A stretch of DNA of 64,000 nucleotides from Candidatus Kryptonium thompsonii (GTDB lineage: Bacteria; Bacteroidota; Ignavibacteria; Kryptoniales; Kryptoniaceae). The notes beneath the pieces are model-generated. The model made no database searches, was not told the DNA's origin, and was given only the letters and a program-made list of their open reading frames with translations. The stretch's first letter is position 1. Every line of letters starts with the position of its first letter. Below, piece after piece: positions 35,386 through 46,800 of this stretch. A program made the position numbers and the translations under genes. The stretch spans positions 124,001 through 188,000 of the forward strand of contig LDXX01000001.1 of the NCBI GenBank assembly GCA_001442925.1, given 5' to 3'.

Positions 35386-37518
35386 CTATTTTAGCAATTT
35401 GAAACTTTTATGAATTTGAACATTCCATTCCTTGCTCAGCTTGATGTTCCAATTCAACAATATCACAGAACCTTGATAAACTCTTTCAAAACCCGCTTCA
35501 GATAAAGAAATTGACTCAAGCGGAAACCTCCACACATTGGCAAACTTGCTTAGATAAAAATTCATATCAAGTCCAAGCCATTCATCTACAATTCCAAAAG
35601 AGACAACACCATCAACAACCCCCATGCTACTTAATTTCTTATCTTTAACATCATACCCAGCAAAATAAAAATATCTATCAGGAGCGTCGGGCGCCAAGAA
35701 ATTACAAGCAAATTCAACACCAAACCAAATGTCTAACATTTCATCTTCAAGATTTTCAATTTTATAATCTATTAAAATTTCGTTCAACTTTTTATCAAGC
35801 GTAATTTTCTTCACCACTCGAATTTTATTTCGTTTATCCCCAACCCATACATTTCCATCCCTTGACAACACAATTTCAAGGACACCACGTTTAAAACTTG
35901 TCTCAACCAAATAAGGCTGATCTACGAAGTCACCTTGCTCTGGGTATTTGCACATGTAGAAGTTTTCAAGTGTTGTCCCATCACCCAAAAAATGATCAAT
36001 CAAACTTCCCCTTCTATACCAGTCGTAATGTAAAAATTTTTCAAGTCCCTCTTCTTTTGCCGTTAACATATCATGTATGCTTGCAACCCCCTGATTGTTT
36101 GGATTATTTTTTTCATTTGAAAGTTGGAGTAACTTTTCATGGTATCCTTCTCTTCTCCTCGTCACAACATCGGTTATATTGAACTCAAGCGGTTTAAAAT
36201 CAAGTTCAAAAATTTGACCACCATAATTGGGGTTTATGTAGATATTGAAGTTTGGCGACTCAACAATTAATTCTTCCTTACCATCTCTATCAAAATCTGT
36301 AAATTCATACCGAATTAATTTTTTGTTTTCGACTTTATCAAGTTCATTTTCAGCTCCTATCAAATTTCTATAAGCAGCTGATCTAAGATTTGTTAAATAA
36401 AGCCCGCCAAAAATCCCATGCCAATATGGGTCATTACACTGCGCAGACCATATCTTGTCAAGAGCGATGCTTACATCTTTGCCTTTCACTTGAAGCTTTC
36501 TGGCACGCTCAGAAACTCTTAACATTTTTTTATGAAGATTGTTTGCCTCTGGATATTTCACAAGAAAATTTCGCCAAAAACCACCTCTGAAAAATCTTGA
36601 ATACTGCTCATACATCCCCTCTTCCTTAAGATGTTCCTCAAGTTTCTCATAGTCGATATAAGCGTCAGCTGGCAAAGCCCAATGCATCATCTCAGCGTAG
36701 GATGCATTTGGCAGGTAAATTCTTCCGATGGGTTTAATTTTTTCAATTGCCTCAGAAAAGTGGAGTATATTGATCCAGTCGCTATTTTCTTCAAGCGCTG
36801 TGAAAAATTCCTCAAGCCAACCATCCTCATAAACATGCTTGTATGTATTTGGCCATACACCAAACTTTTCCCCATCATCGGCATAAACCACAACTCTATC
36901 TCCCTCCTCAGTTGCGATCTCTCTTAAGTAATCGATCGTTTTCTCAACTGGTTGAAATGGTATCGTATATCTTAACATCTTGCTTATCGGAAAGATATTA
37001 ACAGTATAGCCTTGTTCCTCCGTGATGTAATACCCAAGAAGCTGTTCCCCTGTCAAGCCAGCATAGCGAAAATGAGTGTCATCAATTATCACATATTTTA
37101 CCCCAGACATCGCAATGAACTTTACGATGTGCTGTTCCCAAACTCTTTCAGCAAGCCACATGCCGACAGGATTTTTGCCAAAATGTTTGGTGATGAAATC
37201 TGTCAATTTCTTTATTTGATCAAGTTTGTCTTGGTCTGGAATAACAGCAAGGATCGGTTCATAAAATCCACCCGTGATCAATTCTACCTGTCCATTATCT
37301 ACGAGAACTTTCAAATCGTCAAAAAATTCTGGATGGTTTTTCAAAATCCACTGAAATAAAACACCCGTATAATGTTGGGCAAGTTTAATTTTGGGATGTC
37401 TTGCGAGAATTTCAATAAATGGCTTATAAGCGGCTTTGTATGCGTGTTCGAATACAAAATCGAAATTTCCAACAGGTTGGTGATTGTGAATTCCAAGAAC
37501 AAGATTAATTTTTTTCAC
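35386..37518 (-). CDS. GH57 4-alpha-glucanotransferase/alpha-amylase
   Basis: A 710 aa cytoplasmic glucan-active enzyme. It opens with the GH57 signature LGIHNHQPVGNFDFVFE. The catalytic nucleophile Glu lies in WLAERVWE near residue 122 and the acid/base Asp in YADDGEKFGVWP near 214. These positions match those known for the archaeal Thermococcus 4-alpha-glucanotransferase. The second half contains the C-terminal beta domain of that family (DFDRDGKEELIVESPNFNIY onward). No signal peptide. It follows lysS by 25 bases. GH57 is enriched in thermophiles. Amylase and glucanotransferase activities cannot be separated from sequence. Confidence 0.93.
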   Translation of the reverse strand: MKKINLVLGIHNHQPVGNFDFVFEHAYKAAYKPFIEILARHPKIKLAQHYTGVLFQWILKNHPEFFDDLKVLVDNGQVELITGGFYEPILAVIPDQDKLDQIKKLTDFITKHFGKNPVGMWLAERVWEQHIVKFIAMSGVKYVIIDDTHFRYAGLTGEQLLGYYITEEQGYTVNIFPISKMLRYTIPFQPVEKTIDYLREIATEEGDRVVVYADDGEKFGVWPNTYKHVYEDGWLEEFFTALEENSDWINILHFSEAIEKIKPIGRIYLPNASYAEMMHWALPADAYIDYEKLEEHLKEEGMYEQYSRFFRGGFWRNFLVKYPEANNLHKKMLRVSERARKLQVKGKDVSIALDKIWSAQCNDPYWHGIFGGLYLTNLRSAAYRNLIGAENELDKVENKKLIRYEFTDFDRDGKEELIVESPNFNIYINPNYGGQIFELDFKPLEFNITDVVTRRREGYHEKLLQLSNEKNNPNNQGVASIHDMLTAKEEGLEKFLHYDWYRRGSLIDHFLGDGTTLENFYMCKYPEQGDFVDQPYLVETSFKRGVLEIVLSRDGNVWVGDKRNKIRVVKKITLDKKLNEILIDYKIENLEDEMLDIWFGVEFACNFLAPDAPDRYFYFAGYDVKDKKLSSMGVVDGVVSFGIVDEWLGLDMNFYLSKFANVWRFPLESISLSEAGFERVYQGSVILLNWNIKLSKEWNVQIHKSFKLLK

Positions 37519-37543
37519 ATTTAATTCATTGTTTGTTTTTCAC

Positions 37544-39064
37544 TCATTTTTCAGGTCTCATGTGCGGAAATAGAATTACATCACGAATTGTTCTTTGATT
37601 TGTCAATATCATTACAAGTCTGTCAATGCCGATTCCAAGCCCTGCTGTCGGCGGCATACCGTATTCAAGTGCTCTGATGAAGTCTTCATCGATAGTCATA
37701 GCCTCCTCATCACCTTGAGAGCGAAGCTTCACCTGTTCTTCAAACCTCAAACGCTGTTCGATCGGATCGTTTAACTCGCTAAAAGCATTGCACACTTCCA
37801 TCCCACAAATTATAACCTCAAACCGTTCAACGAGTCTGGGATTATTTCTGTGCCTTTTGGCAAGTGGTGACATCTCCACAGGATAATCAATAACAAAGGT
37901 CGGCTGTATCAAATTCGGTTGAACAAGTTCAGAGAAAATCTCGTCAATTATCTTCCCAACCCCGATTTTTGAAGAAACATCAACATTAAGCTGTCTTGCA
38001 ATAGCCCTAAGTTCTTCCTCTGACTTTCCCTCAAGATTTTCACCTGTGTACTGTTTTAAAAGTTCAAACATTGGAACTCTTTTCCAAGGCGGTGTCAAAT
38101 CAATTTCATTATCTCCAAATTTTACCTTGGCAGTACCATTAACACGCAAATTTACATTGTAAATCAAATTCTCGGTAAATTCCATCATCCAGTTGTAATC
38201 TTTATAAGCCACATACAATTCAAGCATCGTAAATTCAGGATTGTGCATCCTATCCATACCTTCATTTCTAAAATCCTTTCCAATTTCATAAACGCCGTCG
38301 AATCCACCAACTATCAATCGCTTCAAATAAAGTTCGTCAGCAATTCTCAAATACAAATCCATGTCAAGCACATTGTGATGCGTTATAAAAGGTCTCGCAG
38401 TTGCTCCACCGTAGATGGGCTGAAGAATCGGTGTCTCAACCTCAATGAAGCCATGCGAATCAAGAATTTCACGAATCGTGCTTATTATCTTCGCACGCTT
38501 TATGAAAACCTGCCTGACATCAGGGTTTACAATTAAATCAACATATCTTTGCCTATATCTCATTTCTTTATCTGTAAACGGATCATAAACAATTCTATTC
38601 CCATGCTCGTCAATTTTCTCTTTAACAACTGGCAACGGTCGAATTGCCTTAGCAAGAACTTGATAATCCTCTACTTTTACAGTTATCTCGCCAGTTTTAG
38701 TTCTGAAAACCTCACCTTTAACTCCAATTATATCGCCAATATCAAGCAACTTCAAAATATCGTATTTATCGTTAAGCACATCTTTCTTAAAATAAACTTG
38801 GATTTTCCCCTTTGAATCTTGAATATGCGAAAATGTGGCTTTCCCCATCCTTCTAATTGACATAATTCTTCCCGCTATGGAAACATTCATCGGCGGGTCT
38901 TCATCTCTAAAATTTTTCAAAATCTCCACCGAGTAAGCATTAACGGGAAATTCATACGGATAAGGGTTAATTCCCAACTTCTTAAGCTCTTCGAGTTCCT
39001 CAAGCCGTCTTTTCATCAACTGGTTAAATTCTTCCCAGTATTGAAGTTTAAGTTCGTCCTGCAA
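37544..39064 (-). CDS. lysS: Lysine--tRNA ligase (class II)
   Basis: Charges tRNA-Lys. The 506 aa protein has an N-terminal OB-fold anticodon-binding domain (about 55-150) and a class II catalytic core: motif 2 [20 protein letters not shown] and motif 3 [14 protein letters not shown] near the C-terminus. The reading frame begins at a TTG (39064). The in-frame ATG at 39016 would remove part of a helix conserved in relatives, so I keep TTG. It heads a six-gene minus-strand run ending at the HhH/barrel gene. Confidence 0.96.
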   Translation of the reverse strand: MQDELKLQYWEEFNQLMKRRLEELEELKKLGINPYPYEFPVNAYSVEILKNFRDEDPPMNVSIAGRIMSIRRMGKATFSHIQDSKGKIQVYFKKDVLNDKYDILKLLDIGDIIGVKGEVFRTKTGEITVKVEDYQVLAKAIRPLPVVKEKIDEHGNRIVYDPFTDKEMRYRQRYVDLIVNPDVRQVFIKRAKIISTIREILDSHGFIEVETPILQPIYGGATARPFITHHNVLDMDLYLRIADELYLKRLIVGGFDGVYEIGKDFRNEGMDRMHNPEFTMLELYVAYKDYNWMMEFTENLIYNVNLRVNGTAKVKFGDNEIDLTPPWKRVPMFELLKQYTGENLEGKSEEELRAIARQLNVDVSSKIGVGKIIDEIFSELVQPNLIQPTFVIDYPVEMSPLAKRHRNNPRLVERFEVIICGMEVCNAFSELNDPIEQRLRFEEQVKLRSQGDEEAMTIDEDFIRALEYGMPPTAGLGIGIDRLVMILTNQRTIRDVILFPHMRPEK

Positions 39065-39157
39065 CTTTCATACTCTTTTGTTTTTTATTGTTTTTAATTT
39101 AATTAAATTTCAGAAAAAAATGAAAACGCTTCCATTAAAACATAAAATGAGGCTAAA

Positions 39158-39367
39158 ATGAAACTTTCAACAAAAACTTTTAACTTGATAACTTATGTAA
39201 GTTTAGCGATTCTGGTCTTGCTACTCCTTGGTATGTTGACAAAGGTCATACCCCCGCAGTACTACATGCACACTTTACTGGTTGCAATTGTGATCTTTAT
39301 TTTGCGTATAATCCTCCGCATTCAAATGTTTCAACAATCAAAATCTAAAACAGAGAATGAGAAATAA
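39158..39367 (+). CDS. Small two-helix membrane protein
   Basis: A 69 aa protein with two hydrophobic segments (ITYVSLAILVLLLLGMLTKV and LLVAIVIFILRIILRI) and a charged tail. GAGG precedes the ATG. The last 11 bases overlap the start of the aldolase gene, so it is probably part of that operon. No family recognised. Confidence 0.65.
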   Translation: MKLSTKTFNLITYVSLAILVLLLLGMLTKVIPPQYYMHTLLVAIVIFILRIILRIQMFQQSKSKTENEK

Positions 39368-40031
39368 AAAGGCTTTAAAAGAAAAAGAAAAACTAATATC
39401 TGAAATAGTCAAGATTTCACACCTGCTTTATCAAAAAGAGTTTGTAAGTGCAACGGATGGCAATATATCAGCACGACTTAAGAACGGAAACATCATTTGC
39501 ACACCAACTTCTGTGAACAAGGGAGAGCTTAGAAGATCACAAATTGTTGAAGTTGATTTAGATGGAAACTTAGTTTACGGGATATACAAACCCTCAACCG
39601 AGATTAAAATGCATCTTTTCATTTACAAGAACAGAAACGATGTCAATGCAATTGTGCATGCGCATCCGCCGTTTGCTACCGCTTTTGCAACCGCTGGGTT
39701 ATCGCTTGAGGGTTTCACACTTCCAGAGGTAATTATCAACCTTGGTAAAATTCCACTTGCAAAATACGCAACCCCATCAACCGACGAAGTTCCATCGTCG
39801 ATTCAACCATTTGTAAAAGATTGCGACGCTTTTCTACTTCAAAACCATGGTGCTGTGACACTTGGTGCAAATTTGAAAGACGCATATCTTAAAATGGAAA
39901 AACTTGAACATTATGCAATGGTGGTTTTACTTGCCAGAATTCTTGGCGGTGAAAAACATTTATCCATTGAAGATATAGAAAAACTTTCAGATGTAAGCTT
40001 AAAAATATACGGAAAGAAAATTAAAATTTAG
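39357..40031 (+). CDS. Class II aldolase/adducin family protein
   Basis: A 224 aa zinc-dependent aldolase of the fuculose-1-phosphate/ribulose-5-phosphate type. The loop SATDGNISARL near residue 25, the zinc ligands in VHAHPPFATAFA near 100, and the third His in LLQNHGAVTLG near 160 are all present, so it should be active. Substrate cannot be fixed: fuculose phosphate aldolase, ribulose-phosphate epimerase and methylthioribulose-phosphate dehydratase share this fold. It overlaps the small membrane protein gene and is five bases from ddl. Confidence 0.88.
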   Translation: MRNKKALKEKEKLISEIVKISHLLYQKEFVSATDGNISARLKNGNIICTPTSVNKGELRRSQIVEVDLDGNLVYGIYKPSTEIKMHLFIYKNRNDVNAIVHAHPPFATAFATAGLSLEGFTLPEVIINLGKIPLAKYATPSTDEVPSSIQPFVKDCDAFLLQNHGAVTLGANLKDAYLKMEKLEHYAMVVLLARILGGEKHLSIEDIEKLSDVSLKIYGKKIKI

Positions 40032-40036
40032 ATTCC

Positions 40037-41077
40037 ATGCAGAAAATTAAAGTTGCTGTATTGCTTGGCGGGACATCTCCTGAAAGGGATGTTTCAATAA
40101 TTTCTGGAAAATATGTCACGCAGGGTTTAAGAGAAGCTGGCTACATCGTTAAACCAATCGACCCAGCACTTGGTATAAATCAACCTGAAAATGAAGATGA
40201 ACTTTTCATAAGTGCAATAAGAGAAACTCCACCCTCAGAAGAAGAACTCGCAAAGTATTCCAATAAAAATGTAATTGAATGCATCAATTCACATTTGCTT
40301 GATGACATTGATGTTGTGTTTATAATTTTACATGGTAAATGGGGTGAAGATGGAACGGTTCAAGCATTGCTTGAACTTCGGGGAAAGAGATATACAGGCT
40401 CTGGGGTTCTTGCAAGTGCAATTGGAATAGATAAAAACATGTCGAAGATCGTTTTCAAACATCACGGTGTACAAACTCCCGATTGGTTCATCATAAAAAG
40501 AAACAGGGTTGACCCAAAGGAAATTCAACGAAAAATAGAAAGTACATTTTCTTACCCTTGCGTTGTTAAACCAAACGATCAAGGCTCAACGGTTGGATTA
40601 AGCATTGTTCATTGCCCCGAAGAAATTGAGCCTGCTATTGAACTTGCCTTCAAATATTCTGATATAGTTTTAGTTGAAGATTTCATAGAAGGTAGAGAAT
40701 TAACAGTTGGAATCCTTGGGAATATGCCTTTGCCAGTAATTGAAATAATCCCAAAAGGCGGAATTTACGATTATTATCATAAGTATACGAAGGGGGTCAC
40801 GGAATATATAGTTCCTGCAAAGATTCCAGATAGCTGGACAGAAAAACTTCAAGAACAAGCTCTTACAGCATTTGAATCAATTGGATGCAAAGGATTTGCA
40901 AGGGTTGACTTCAGAGTTACAGATAAAGGTGAAATTTTTTGCTTAGAGATAAACACTATCCCTGGTATGACAGGGACAAGCCTGGTGCCAAAGGCGGCAA
41001 AAGCTGCGGGAATAGAATTTCATGAATTAGTTGACAGAATCGTAAAACTTGCCCTCTCAGATCAAACTATTTTTTGA
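40037..41077 (+). CDS. ddl: D-alanine--D-alanine ligase
   Basis: Joins two D-alanines for peptidoglycan. This 346 aa ATP-grasp protein has the N-terminal VAVLLGGTSPERDVSIISG, the ATP-binding KPNDQGSTVGLSIV and the metal-binding FCLEINTIPGMT. The active-site elements are intact and the length is normal. It is the last gene of the 39158-41077 plus-strand operon and converges on lpd. No murein-cluster partners adjoin. Confidence 0.95.
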   Translation: MQKIKVAVLLGGTSPERDVSIISGKYVTQGLREAGYIVKPIDPALGINQPENEDELFISAIRETPPSEEELAKYSNKNVIECINSHLLDDIDVVFIILHGKWGEDGTVQALLELRGKRYTGSGVLASAIGIDKNMSKIVFKHHGVQTPDWFIIKRNRVDPKEIQRKIESTFSYPCVVKPNDQGSTVGLSIVHCPEEIEPAIELAFKYSDIVLVEDFIEGRELTVGILGNMPLPVIEIIPKGGIYDYYHKYTKGVTEYIVPAKIPDSWTEKLQEQALTAFESIGCKGFARVDFRVTDKGEIFCLEINTIPGMTGTSLVPKAAKAAGIEFHELVDRIVKLALSDQTIF

Positions 41078-41234
41078 AGAAATACCCTCAAAAAGTTCTT
41101 AAAGTGCGTTTCTTTATTTATTTCTTTCCCTTAGACTTCCAACGATGCCAAAATTTTGTATTTCTCTGTGTTCTATATCCCTCTCAACGCTTCAACATTC
41201 GCAAGTAGCCAATAGATGTTAAGAACTTTATTTT

Positions 41235-42629
41235 TCAAATATGTATCGCCTCCTTCAATGAGTCAGCAGAAGCCTCCATAAGGGTTTCAGATAAAGTTGG
41301 ATGTGCATGAATTGTTTTCGCTATTTCAAACGCTGTGCCTTCAAGCGTCTTCACAACTCCAAACTCTGCTATTAATTCAGTCGCTTCAGGTCCGATAATA
41401 TGTGCCCCAAGCAATTCACCATATTTTGCGTCAAATATAACTTTGACTATTCCCTCTGTCTCGCCAAGTGCAAGCGCTTTTCCATTTGCTCTGAAAGGAA
41501 ATCGCCCAACTCTAATTTCATATCCAAGTTCAATTGCTTTTTGCTCCGTTAATCCAATACTTGCAACCTGCGGGATGCAGTATGTACAACTGGGTATGCC
41601 GTTATAATCAACTGGCAATGTTTCAACGCCAGCTATATTTTCAACACATCTGATTCCTTCAGCAGAAGCCGCATGCGCAAGAAGTGGTGGTCCAATTACA
41701 TCACCAATTGCGTAAATTCCGTCAACATTTGTTTTATATGTTTTTTTATCCACTTTGATGAATGTATTTTCAACTTCAACGCCAACATTTTCAAGTCCAA
41801 TTCCATCCGTATTTCCCCTCACACCAATTGCCACAAGCGCTACATCTGCTTTTAAAATTTCTTCTCCGTTCTTCCTTTCGATTTTCACAACAGCTGAATT
41901 GTCTTCTTGCACCGCAGAAATAACTTTTGTCTCAGTTAAGATCTCTATTCCTGATTTCTGAAATGACTTTGCAAGTATATCAGTTATCTCTTTATCTTCG
42001 TTAGGCAAAATTGAAGGCATCATCTCTATTAAAGTTATCTTTGTCCCAAATGAGTTATAAAAATATGCAAATTCAACTCCGATCGCTCCAGCACCGATAA
42101 TTATCATTGATTTAGGTGGTTCCTCCAGCAACATTGCTTCTTTACTTGTTATGATAAATTTACCATCCACCTTAATCCCAGGTATCTCTCTTGGACGTGC
42201 ACCCGTCGCAATGATTATATTCCTTGATTCAATTTCCATTTCATCTTTATCGCCTTTAACACCGACGACATTTTGTTTTAAAATAAAACCTTCACCAGAG
42301 ATTTTGGTTACATTATTTTTCTTGAGCAGAAATTCAACGCCTCTTGTTAATCTCTCAGCAACTTGTCTACTTCTTTGAATTACTTTTTTAAAATCAAATG
42401 CCAAGTTTTCAAGCTTCAAACCAAACTCATCCGCTCTTTTCATGAGGTTGTACAGTTCAGCTGATTTCAAAAGTGCTTTCGTCGGGATACACCCCCAATT
42501 GAGGCATATTCCGCCAACTCGATCTTTCTCGATTAAAGCGGTTTTAAAACCAAGTTGGGAAGCTCTAATGGCAGCAACATAACCACCAGGACCGCCACCT
42601 ATTATCACAACATCAAATTTTTCGGGCAT
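41235..42629 (-). CDS. lpd: Dihydrolipoyl dehydrogenase
   Basis: E3 flavoprotein of 2-oxo-acid dehydrogenase or glycine-cleavage complexes. The 464 aa sequence has the FAD motif VVIIGGGPGGYVAAIRA, the redox-active disulfide in GGICLNWGCIPTKALL (Trp replaces the more common Val/Thr between the Cys), an NAD motif IIIGAGAIGVEFA, and the C-terminal dimer-interface HAHPTLSE with the catalytic His-Glu. It is monocistronic with a TTGAAA-17-TAAATT promoter. No E1 or E2 gene is nearby. Confidence 0.95.
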   Translation of the reverse strand: MPEKFDVVIIGGGPGGYVAAIRASQLGFKTALIEKDRVGGICLNWGCIPTKALLKSAELYNLMKRADEFGLKLENLAFDFKKVIQRSRQVAERLTRGVEFLLKKNNVTKISGEGFILKQNVVGVKGDKDEMEIESRNIIIATGARPREIPGIKVDGKFIITSKEAMLLEEPPKSMIIIGAGAIGVEFAYFYNSFGTKITLIEMMPSILPNEDKEITDILAKSFQKSGIEILTETKVISAVQEDNSAVVKIERKNGEEILKADVALVAIGVRGNTDGIGLENVGVEVENTFIKVDKKTYKTNVDGIYAIGDVIGPPLLAHAASAEGIRCVENIAGVETLPVDYNGIPSCTYCIPQVASIGLTEQKAIELGYEIRVGRFPFRANGKALALGETEGIVKVIFDAKYGELLGAHIIGPEATELIAEFGVVKTLEGTAFEIAKTIHAHPTLSETLMEASADSLKEAIHI

Positions 42630-42664
42630 AATGATAGTAGTTTTTGTTTTTAAAACTTTACAGA

Positions 42665-42693
42665 AATTTAAAATAAGGGAAAGAAAATTTCAA
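42665..42693 (-). promoter_or_regulatory. Predicted lpd promoter
   Basis: Minus strand: TTGAAA (42688-42693), 17 bases, TAAATT (42665-42670), about 35 bases before the lpd ATG. Confidence 0.6.
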
Positions 42694-42721
42694 AGGAGGG
42701 TTAACAGAAAGGGAGAAAATT

Positions 42722-42751
42722 AAAACAAAAAGCGGGGCTAAGCGCCCCGCC
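42722..42751 (-). terminator. Rho-independent terminator after the PorV-like gene
   Basis: Perfect 7-bp stem GCGGGGC / GCCCCGC with a five-base loop, followed on the minus strand by TTTTTGTTTTA. It closes the DUF4397-TonB-T9SS-PorV operon. Confidence 0.9.
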
Positions 42752-42758
42752 AGTTAAA

Positions 42759-43781
42759 TTAAAATCCAACTTTAAGATTGAATAGATGGTTTGCGGTAAA
42801 ATATGTCACAGGAACATAAGCATAATCAAATGTCACCTTTAACCCAATTAATGCCTCTGTATTTATACCAGCCCCAAGCGTATAATGATGCCATATCGAT
42901 GAAATATCACCTGTTTTGCTATAGTTGTATCCAGCCCTTACAAAGAATATGTTTCTAAAAGAATATTCAAATCCAAATTTATACGCATCAATCGCATAAA
43001 AATTATTTGCTTGATAGGTTCCAGTCAAAAAGAAGTTGTTAATCTCACCGATTGAATAACTGTATCCAAGCCCTATTTCAAAAGAAGTGGGCATTGGGAA
43101 AGATGCAGCCTCAACTTTGTAAAATGTGACGCCTCTTTCAGATCCAGGCACCTGTGCTTGAACCCAAAGTCCCGAACCGCCGTATTTCATCGTCGGACCT
43201 ATGTTCTTTACAACAACACCAAGTTGAAGTCCCGGGATGTTTAACATATTTCTATACTGAACACCCGCATCAAACGCAAAACCATTTGCGCTAACTCTAC
43301 CAAATGATTCACTTACAAAGTTAAAATTAGCACCAACCGAAACACGGTCCGATAGCTTTTTTGAATATGTCACACCGACAACGAAAAAGTTCGGACTTAT
43401 TATTTCACCTGTTCCGTCAGGATGAAATTCAGTCGTGACAGGTATATCTCCGAGATCAAAGCTTCTCAAGGATAATCCAACCGAACCAAATCCAAATTTG
43501 CCAACCAAAGCAAGATAATTTACTCCTATATCAGCGATATATTTACGATATGAAAATATCGCCTGACCATTTCCAACCAACCAATCAACCCCGCTTGGAT
43601 TCCAAGTTATCGCTTCAACTCCATCAGCCAATACACCAGATGCACCACCCATTGCGGTATATCTTGCACCAATTGGTATGGTAAGCTCAGGCGCAGCAGA
43701 TGTCCCAGCCTTTGACTGTGAAAAGGCTTGGATCGAACCCAAGAGAATTACCAAGGCTATTATTAAATAATTTTTTCTCAT
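42759..43781 (-). CDS. PorV/PorQ family outer-membrane protein
   Basis: A 340 aa outer-membrane barrel with a signal peptide (IIALVILLGSIQAFSQ) and the family's mature N-terminus: GARYTAMGGASGVLADGVEA then TWNPSGVDWL. The C-terminus ends in Phe (NHLFNLKVGF), as outer-membrane barrels do. It is the last gene of the four-gene surface operon; PorV proteins hand T9SS cargo to the attachment machinery, and a T9SS-type cargo gene lies directly upstream. Dedicated service to that cargo is inference. Confidence 0.82.
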   Translation of the reverse strand: MRKNYLIIALVILLGSIQAFSQSKAGTSAAPELTIPIGARYTAMGGASGVLADGVEAITWNPSGVDWLVGNGQAIFSYRKYIADIGVNYLALVGKFGFGSVGLSLRSFDLGDIPVTTEFHPDGTGEIISPNFFVVGVTYSKKLSDRVSVGANFNFVSESFGRVSANGFAFDAGVQYRNMLNIPGLQLGVVVKNIGPTMKYGGSGLWVQAQVPGSERGVTFYKVEAASFPMPTSFEIGLGYSYSIGEINNFFLTGTYQANNFYAIDAYKFGFEYSFRNIFFVRAGYNYSKTGDISSIWHHYTLGAGINTEALIGLKVTFDYAYVPVTYFTANHLFNLKVGF

Positions 43782-43810
43782 AGTTCAAACTCCACTTTTT
43801 TATTTTTTAA

Positions 43811-43836
43811 AGAACCGCCCCGAAGGGCGGCTGTTC
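43811..43836 (-). terminator. Intercistronic hairpin between the T9SS gene and the PorV-like gene
   Basis: Stem CCGCCC / GGGCGG around CGAA, extended by AGAAC / GTTCT. Read on the minus strand it is followed only by TTT then A-rich sequence, so it is a weak terminator or a transcript-stabilising hairpin rather than a full stop. Confidence 0.6.
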
Positions 43837-43840
43837 TGAA

Positions 43841-46800
43841 TTAGTAAGTTGGAATAATCTCTTCCTCCTGAACAATCAGCAGTTTCAAAATCTTCGTTGC
43901 CCCAATTTCTGGCATATCAATATGAACGATGTAAACTCCGCTCGCAACAGGAAGATTATGCTCATTCCTTAAATTCCACCTCGCAAATTGAGAATCATCA
44001 TCTTTATTGATTGTTTTAACAAGAACACCAGCAAGATTAAATATTCTTATCGTCGCTTTCTTGGGTAAATGATTAAAGGTTATGTATTTTATCAATCTAT
44101 CCGTCTCCATCAAGTTGAATCCATAATATGGATTTGGAAAAGCATTGATCTTCTCAACATCTTGACGAGCAAGTTGAACATCACCGACTGTCGGAGCCTG
44201 CGTTGCGAATGTAAATGTATCAGCAGGTGTATTGACACGATTTGGATAAAGTTGTATTGTAACATCAGCGCTATAAGGATCACGAGTTCCCCTTTGATAT
44301 AGCCACAAAGCCCACAAAACAGGATAAGCGCTATGATTGGGACCACTGGTCATAAACCCTGTACCCTGAGCTGGATCCCATGCTTTACCAGTCGGGTCAT
44401 AATCGCTATCTAAAACCCAAATGTACTCATATGGTGTGACCGCATCATTGGCATCCGATATATCCCATTGTTTATTTCCATTCCTATCACGAACAACAAC
44501 ATTTAGCTGCCTGGGTGAATTTGGATTTTCAATATCAAATACTTTGAAAGGTACATCATAAAATCCTTCATACGTAGCATTACTCCATGTCTGATACATA
44601 AATGCCTTCTGGGACTTCGCTGGGTCAACTGTATAGGGTTCTCCAAGATCGTATTGACCATTTCCATTTTGATCTGTAAAACCTGTTCTCGCTGAAAATC
44701 TAATTTCAACCGACTTAAAATCACCCGGTGCTAAACTACTTCCAGTGAAGTTTGGACCAAGAAATACACCACCGAACAACAATTCTCCACCATTTGCCGG
44801 ATTACCTGTAAACCATCTATTCGCCGCACCTTGTGTAGCAACCCATTCCTTACCTGCAAGTGGCGGTCCCATAACTTTAACAAAGACACCATCAACTATT
44901 GGATAGGCTTCATCCCCGGATTGATTTGATCCAGTTGCCTTGACTTTATTCTCATTAATATCAACAATATACCAATTACCCTCATTATCAAATCTTACTT
45001 GATATGTATGTCCAGTTGCAATTGACGGATCAACAAGAATTGCAACCACTTCCCCATCACTTCTGCCTTTATGAACCACAGTTAATGTATCACCAACAGC
45101 TCCATAATATCTCGTCCCTGGCGGCGGTGACTGAGGTGTAACAGCTAGAACAACCGGCGTGCTTTCAAGCGCTCTGAATGGAGCGAGAGGATCGGGATTA
45201 TAAGCATATGCTGTAACAGCGTAGTAATATGTTTGACCATTTACAAGAGGACGCTGGCGGACATAATCAGTTGTTAAGGTAATGTAATGGCGAATTCCAC
45301 TATTACTACCTGTTTGAACTGGGACCTGAAGCAAAGCACCGGTTTTTGGATCTATAGTTCTATCAAGTATTACCGTTACCTCGTTAACAACATCATATGT
45401 CGCAATTTTTATAGCCTCACTTAAGCTAGAAGTTGGCGATGGTAATTGATAAACATTGTAACCCTCAAAAATAAATCCAGCTGAATTATAATTTTCAATT
45501 GCATTGACGCTCGCCTGGTTCCACCCCCAATTCAAAACAACTTGACGATCTAATGCAGCCACTTTGACATCAGGAGAAGGAGGTGGAGACGGCAAAACAA
45601 AGAGATTATCATACGCAAATTGTGCATATATATCGTAATATTTCAGAACCAAAATACTTGAAAGATTATCAACACCCATCGCTCCTATTAAAGCTACGAC
45701 TATTTCCGCCGTATCTGGCTTACCATCCGTTAACTTTAACTGAAATGGACCAGTTACATTCACTATTCGCCTATCCCCAGGTGGAATTTCTCTACCATCA
45801 ATCCAGCCAGTTTTTGTCACTGGATCACCCGCAACTGCATATTTTGTAGGATAAACATTAGGGTCTCTCGTAAAAGCGCTCCAGAACGGAACAAAGGATG
45901 GATACTCAGGTCTTGGCAATCCACCTCTCATTAGGTTAAACCATTGAGGTGCATTAGTCGGGTCACTTATACCTGTTCCAGCAGCAAAGAAGACAAAGGT
46001 TGTAAGCGGATTTTCATTCCAATATTTATATCCTTTCCTCCATTCCAAACCAATCACAGCAGAGTCATTGGGATTTCCAGTATAACGGGCTGGACCCTGC
46101 AAAAAGTCAAATCCAACAGCTGGAGCAGGTAATCCTATAGATTGATATTCATGGTCAACAGTATTAGCATTATAAACATATCCTAACCCCAAAACAGAGT
46201 CACATCCTGCAAGGTCATCAGAATAATCTCCAAGATCTGGATCTGCCCATTTCACTATGTAAACACTGTCAATCTTTGAATCAGGCTTAGCTGCAGCTGT
46301 TCCTTTATAAATAATCCTGATCTGTTGGAATATAATGTTATTTAAAGGATTGGAAACAGAATAAGCCCATTCTGTAAGTTGTAATTCAAGTCCAATTGGT
46401 GGCGACCCAAAAACTTGTATACCAACATCCGATGCTAAGTCATTTGCAACAGCCCATACAGTTTGAGTTGCTCCAGGGATACCGGGAACATGATTTGGAT
46501 TATTTGGATCAAAACCGGGACCATATTTTACCTTATAGGCATCAGGTCCAGTAGTTGTATACCATGGAGCTCCTTTATCAGCAGGCCAATCTTTCCAATC
46601 ATTTTCATATTGTTGACGAAGTGCCTCTTCATCAGCTGATGTGACATCTTTGAGAGGTTTCATAAAGTATTCAGCAGCATCTGCTTTTAAATCCGCCGTC
46701 CTATAATCTGGACGAACGCGCCATACTCTCTTAACAGCAGGGTCATCACGATTTTCAGCAGTTCCTTTAGTTATAATTCTACCTGGCACCATACTTGTCC

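Noticed and set aside
41078-41234. Spacer between ddl and lpd, checked for a gene remnant
   Set aside because: A short minus-strand frame ends quickly; no recognisable domain, terminator or inverted repeat. I see nothing to annotate.
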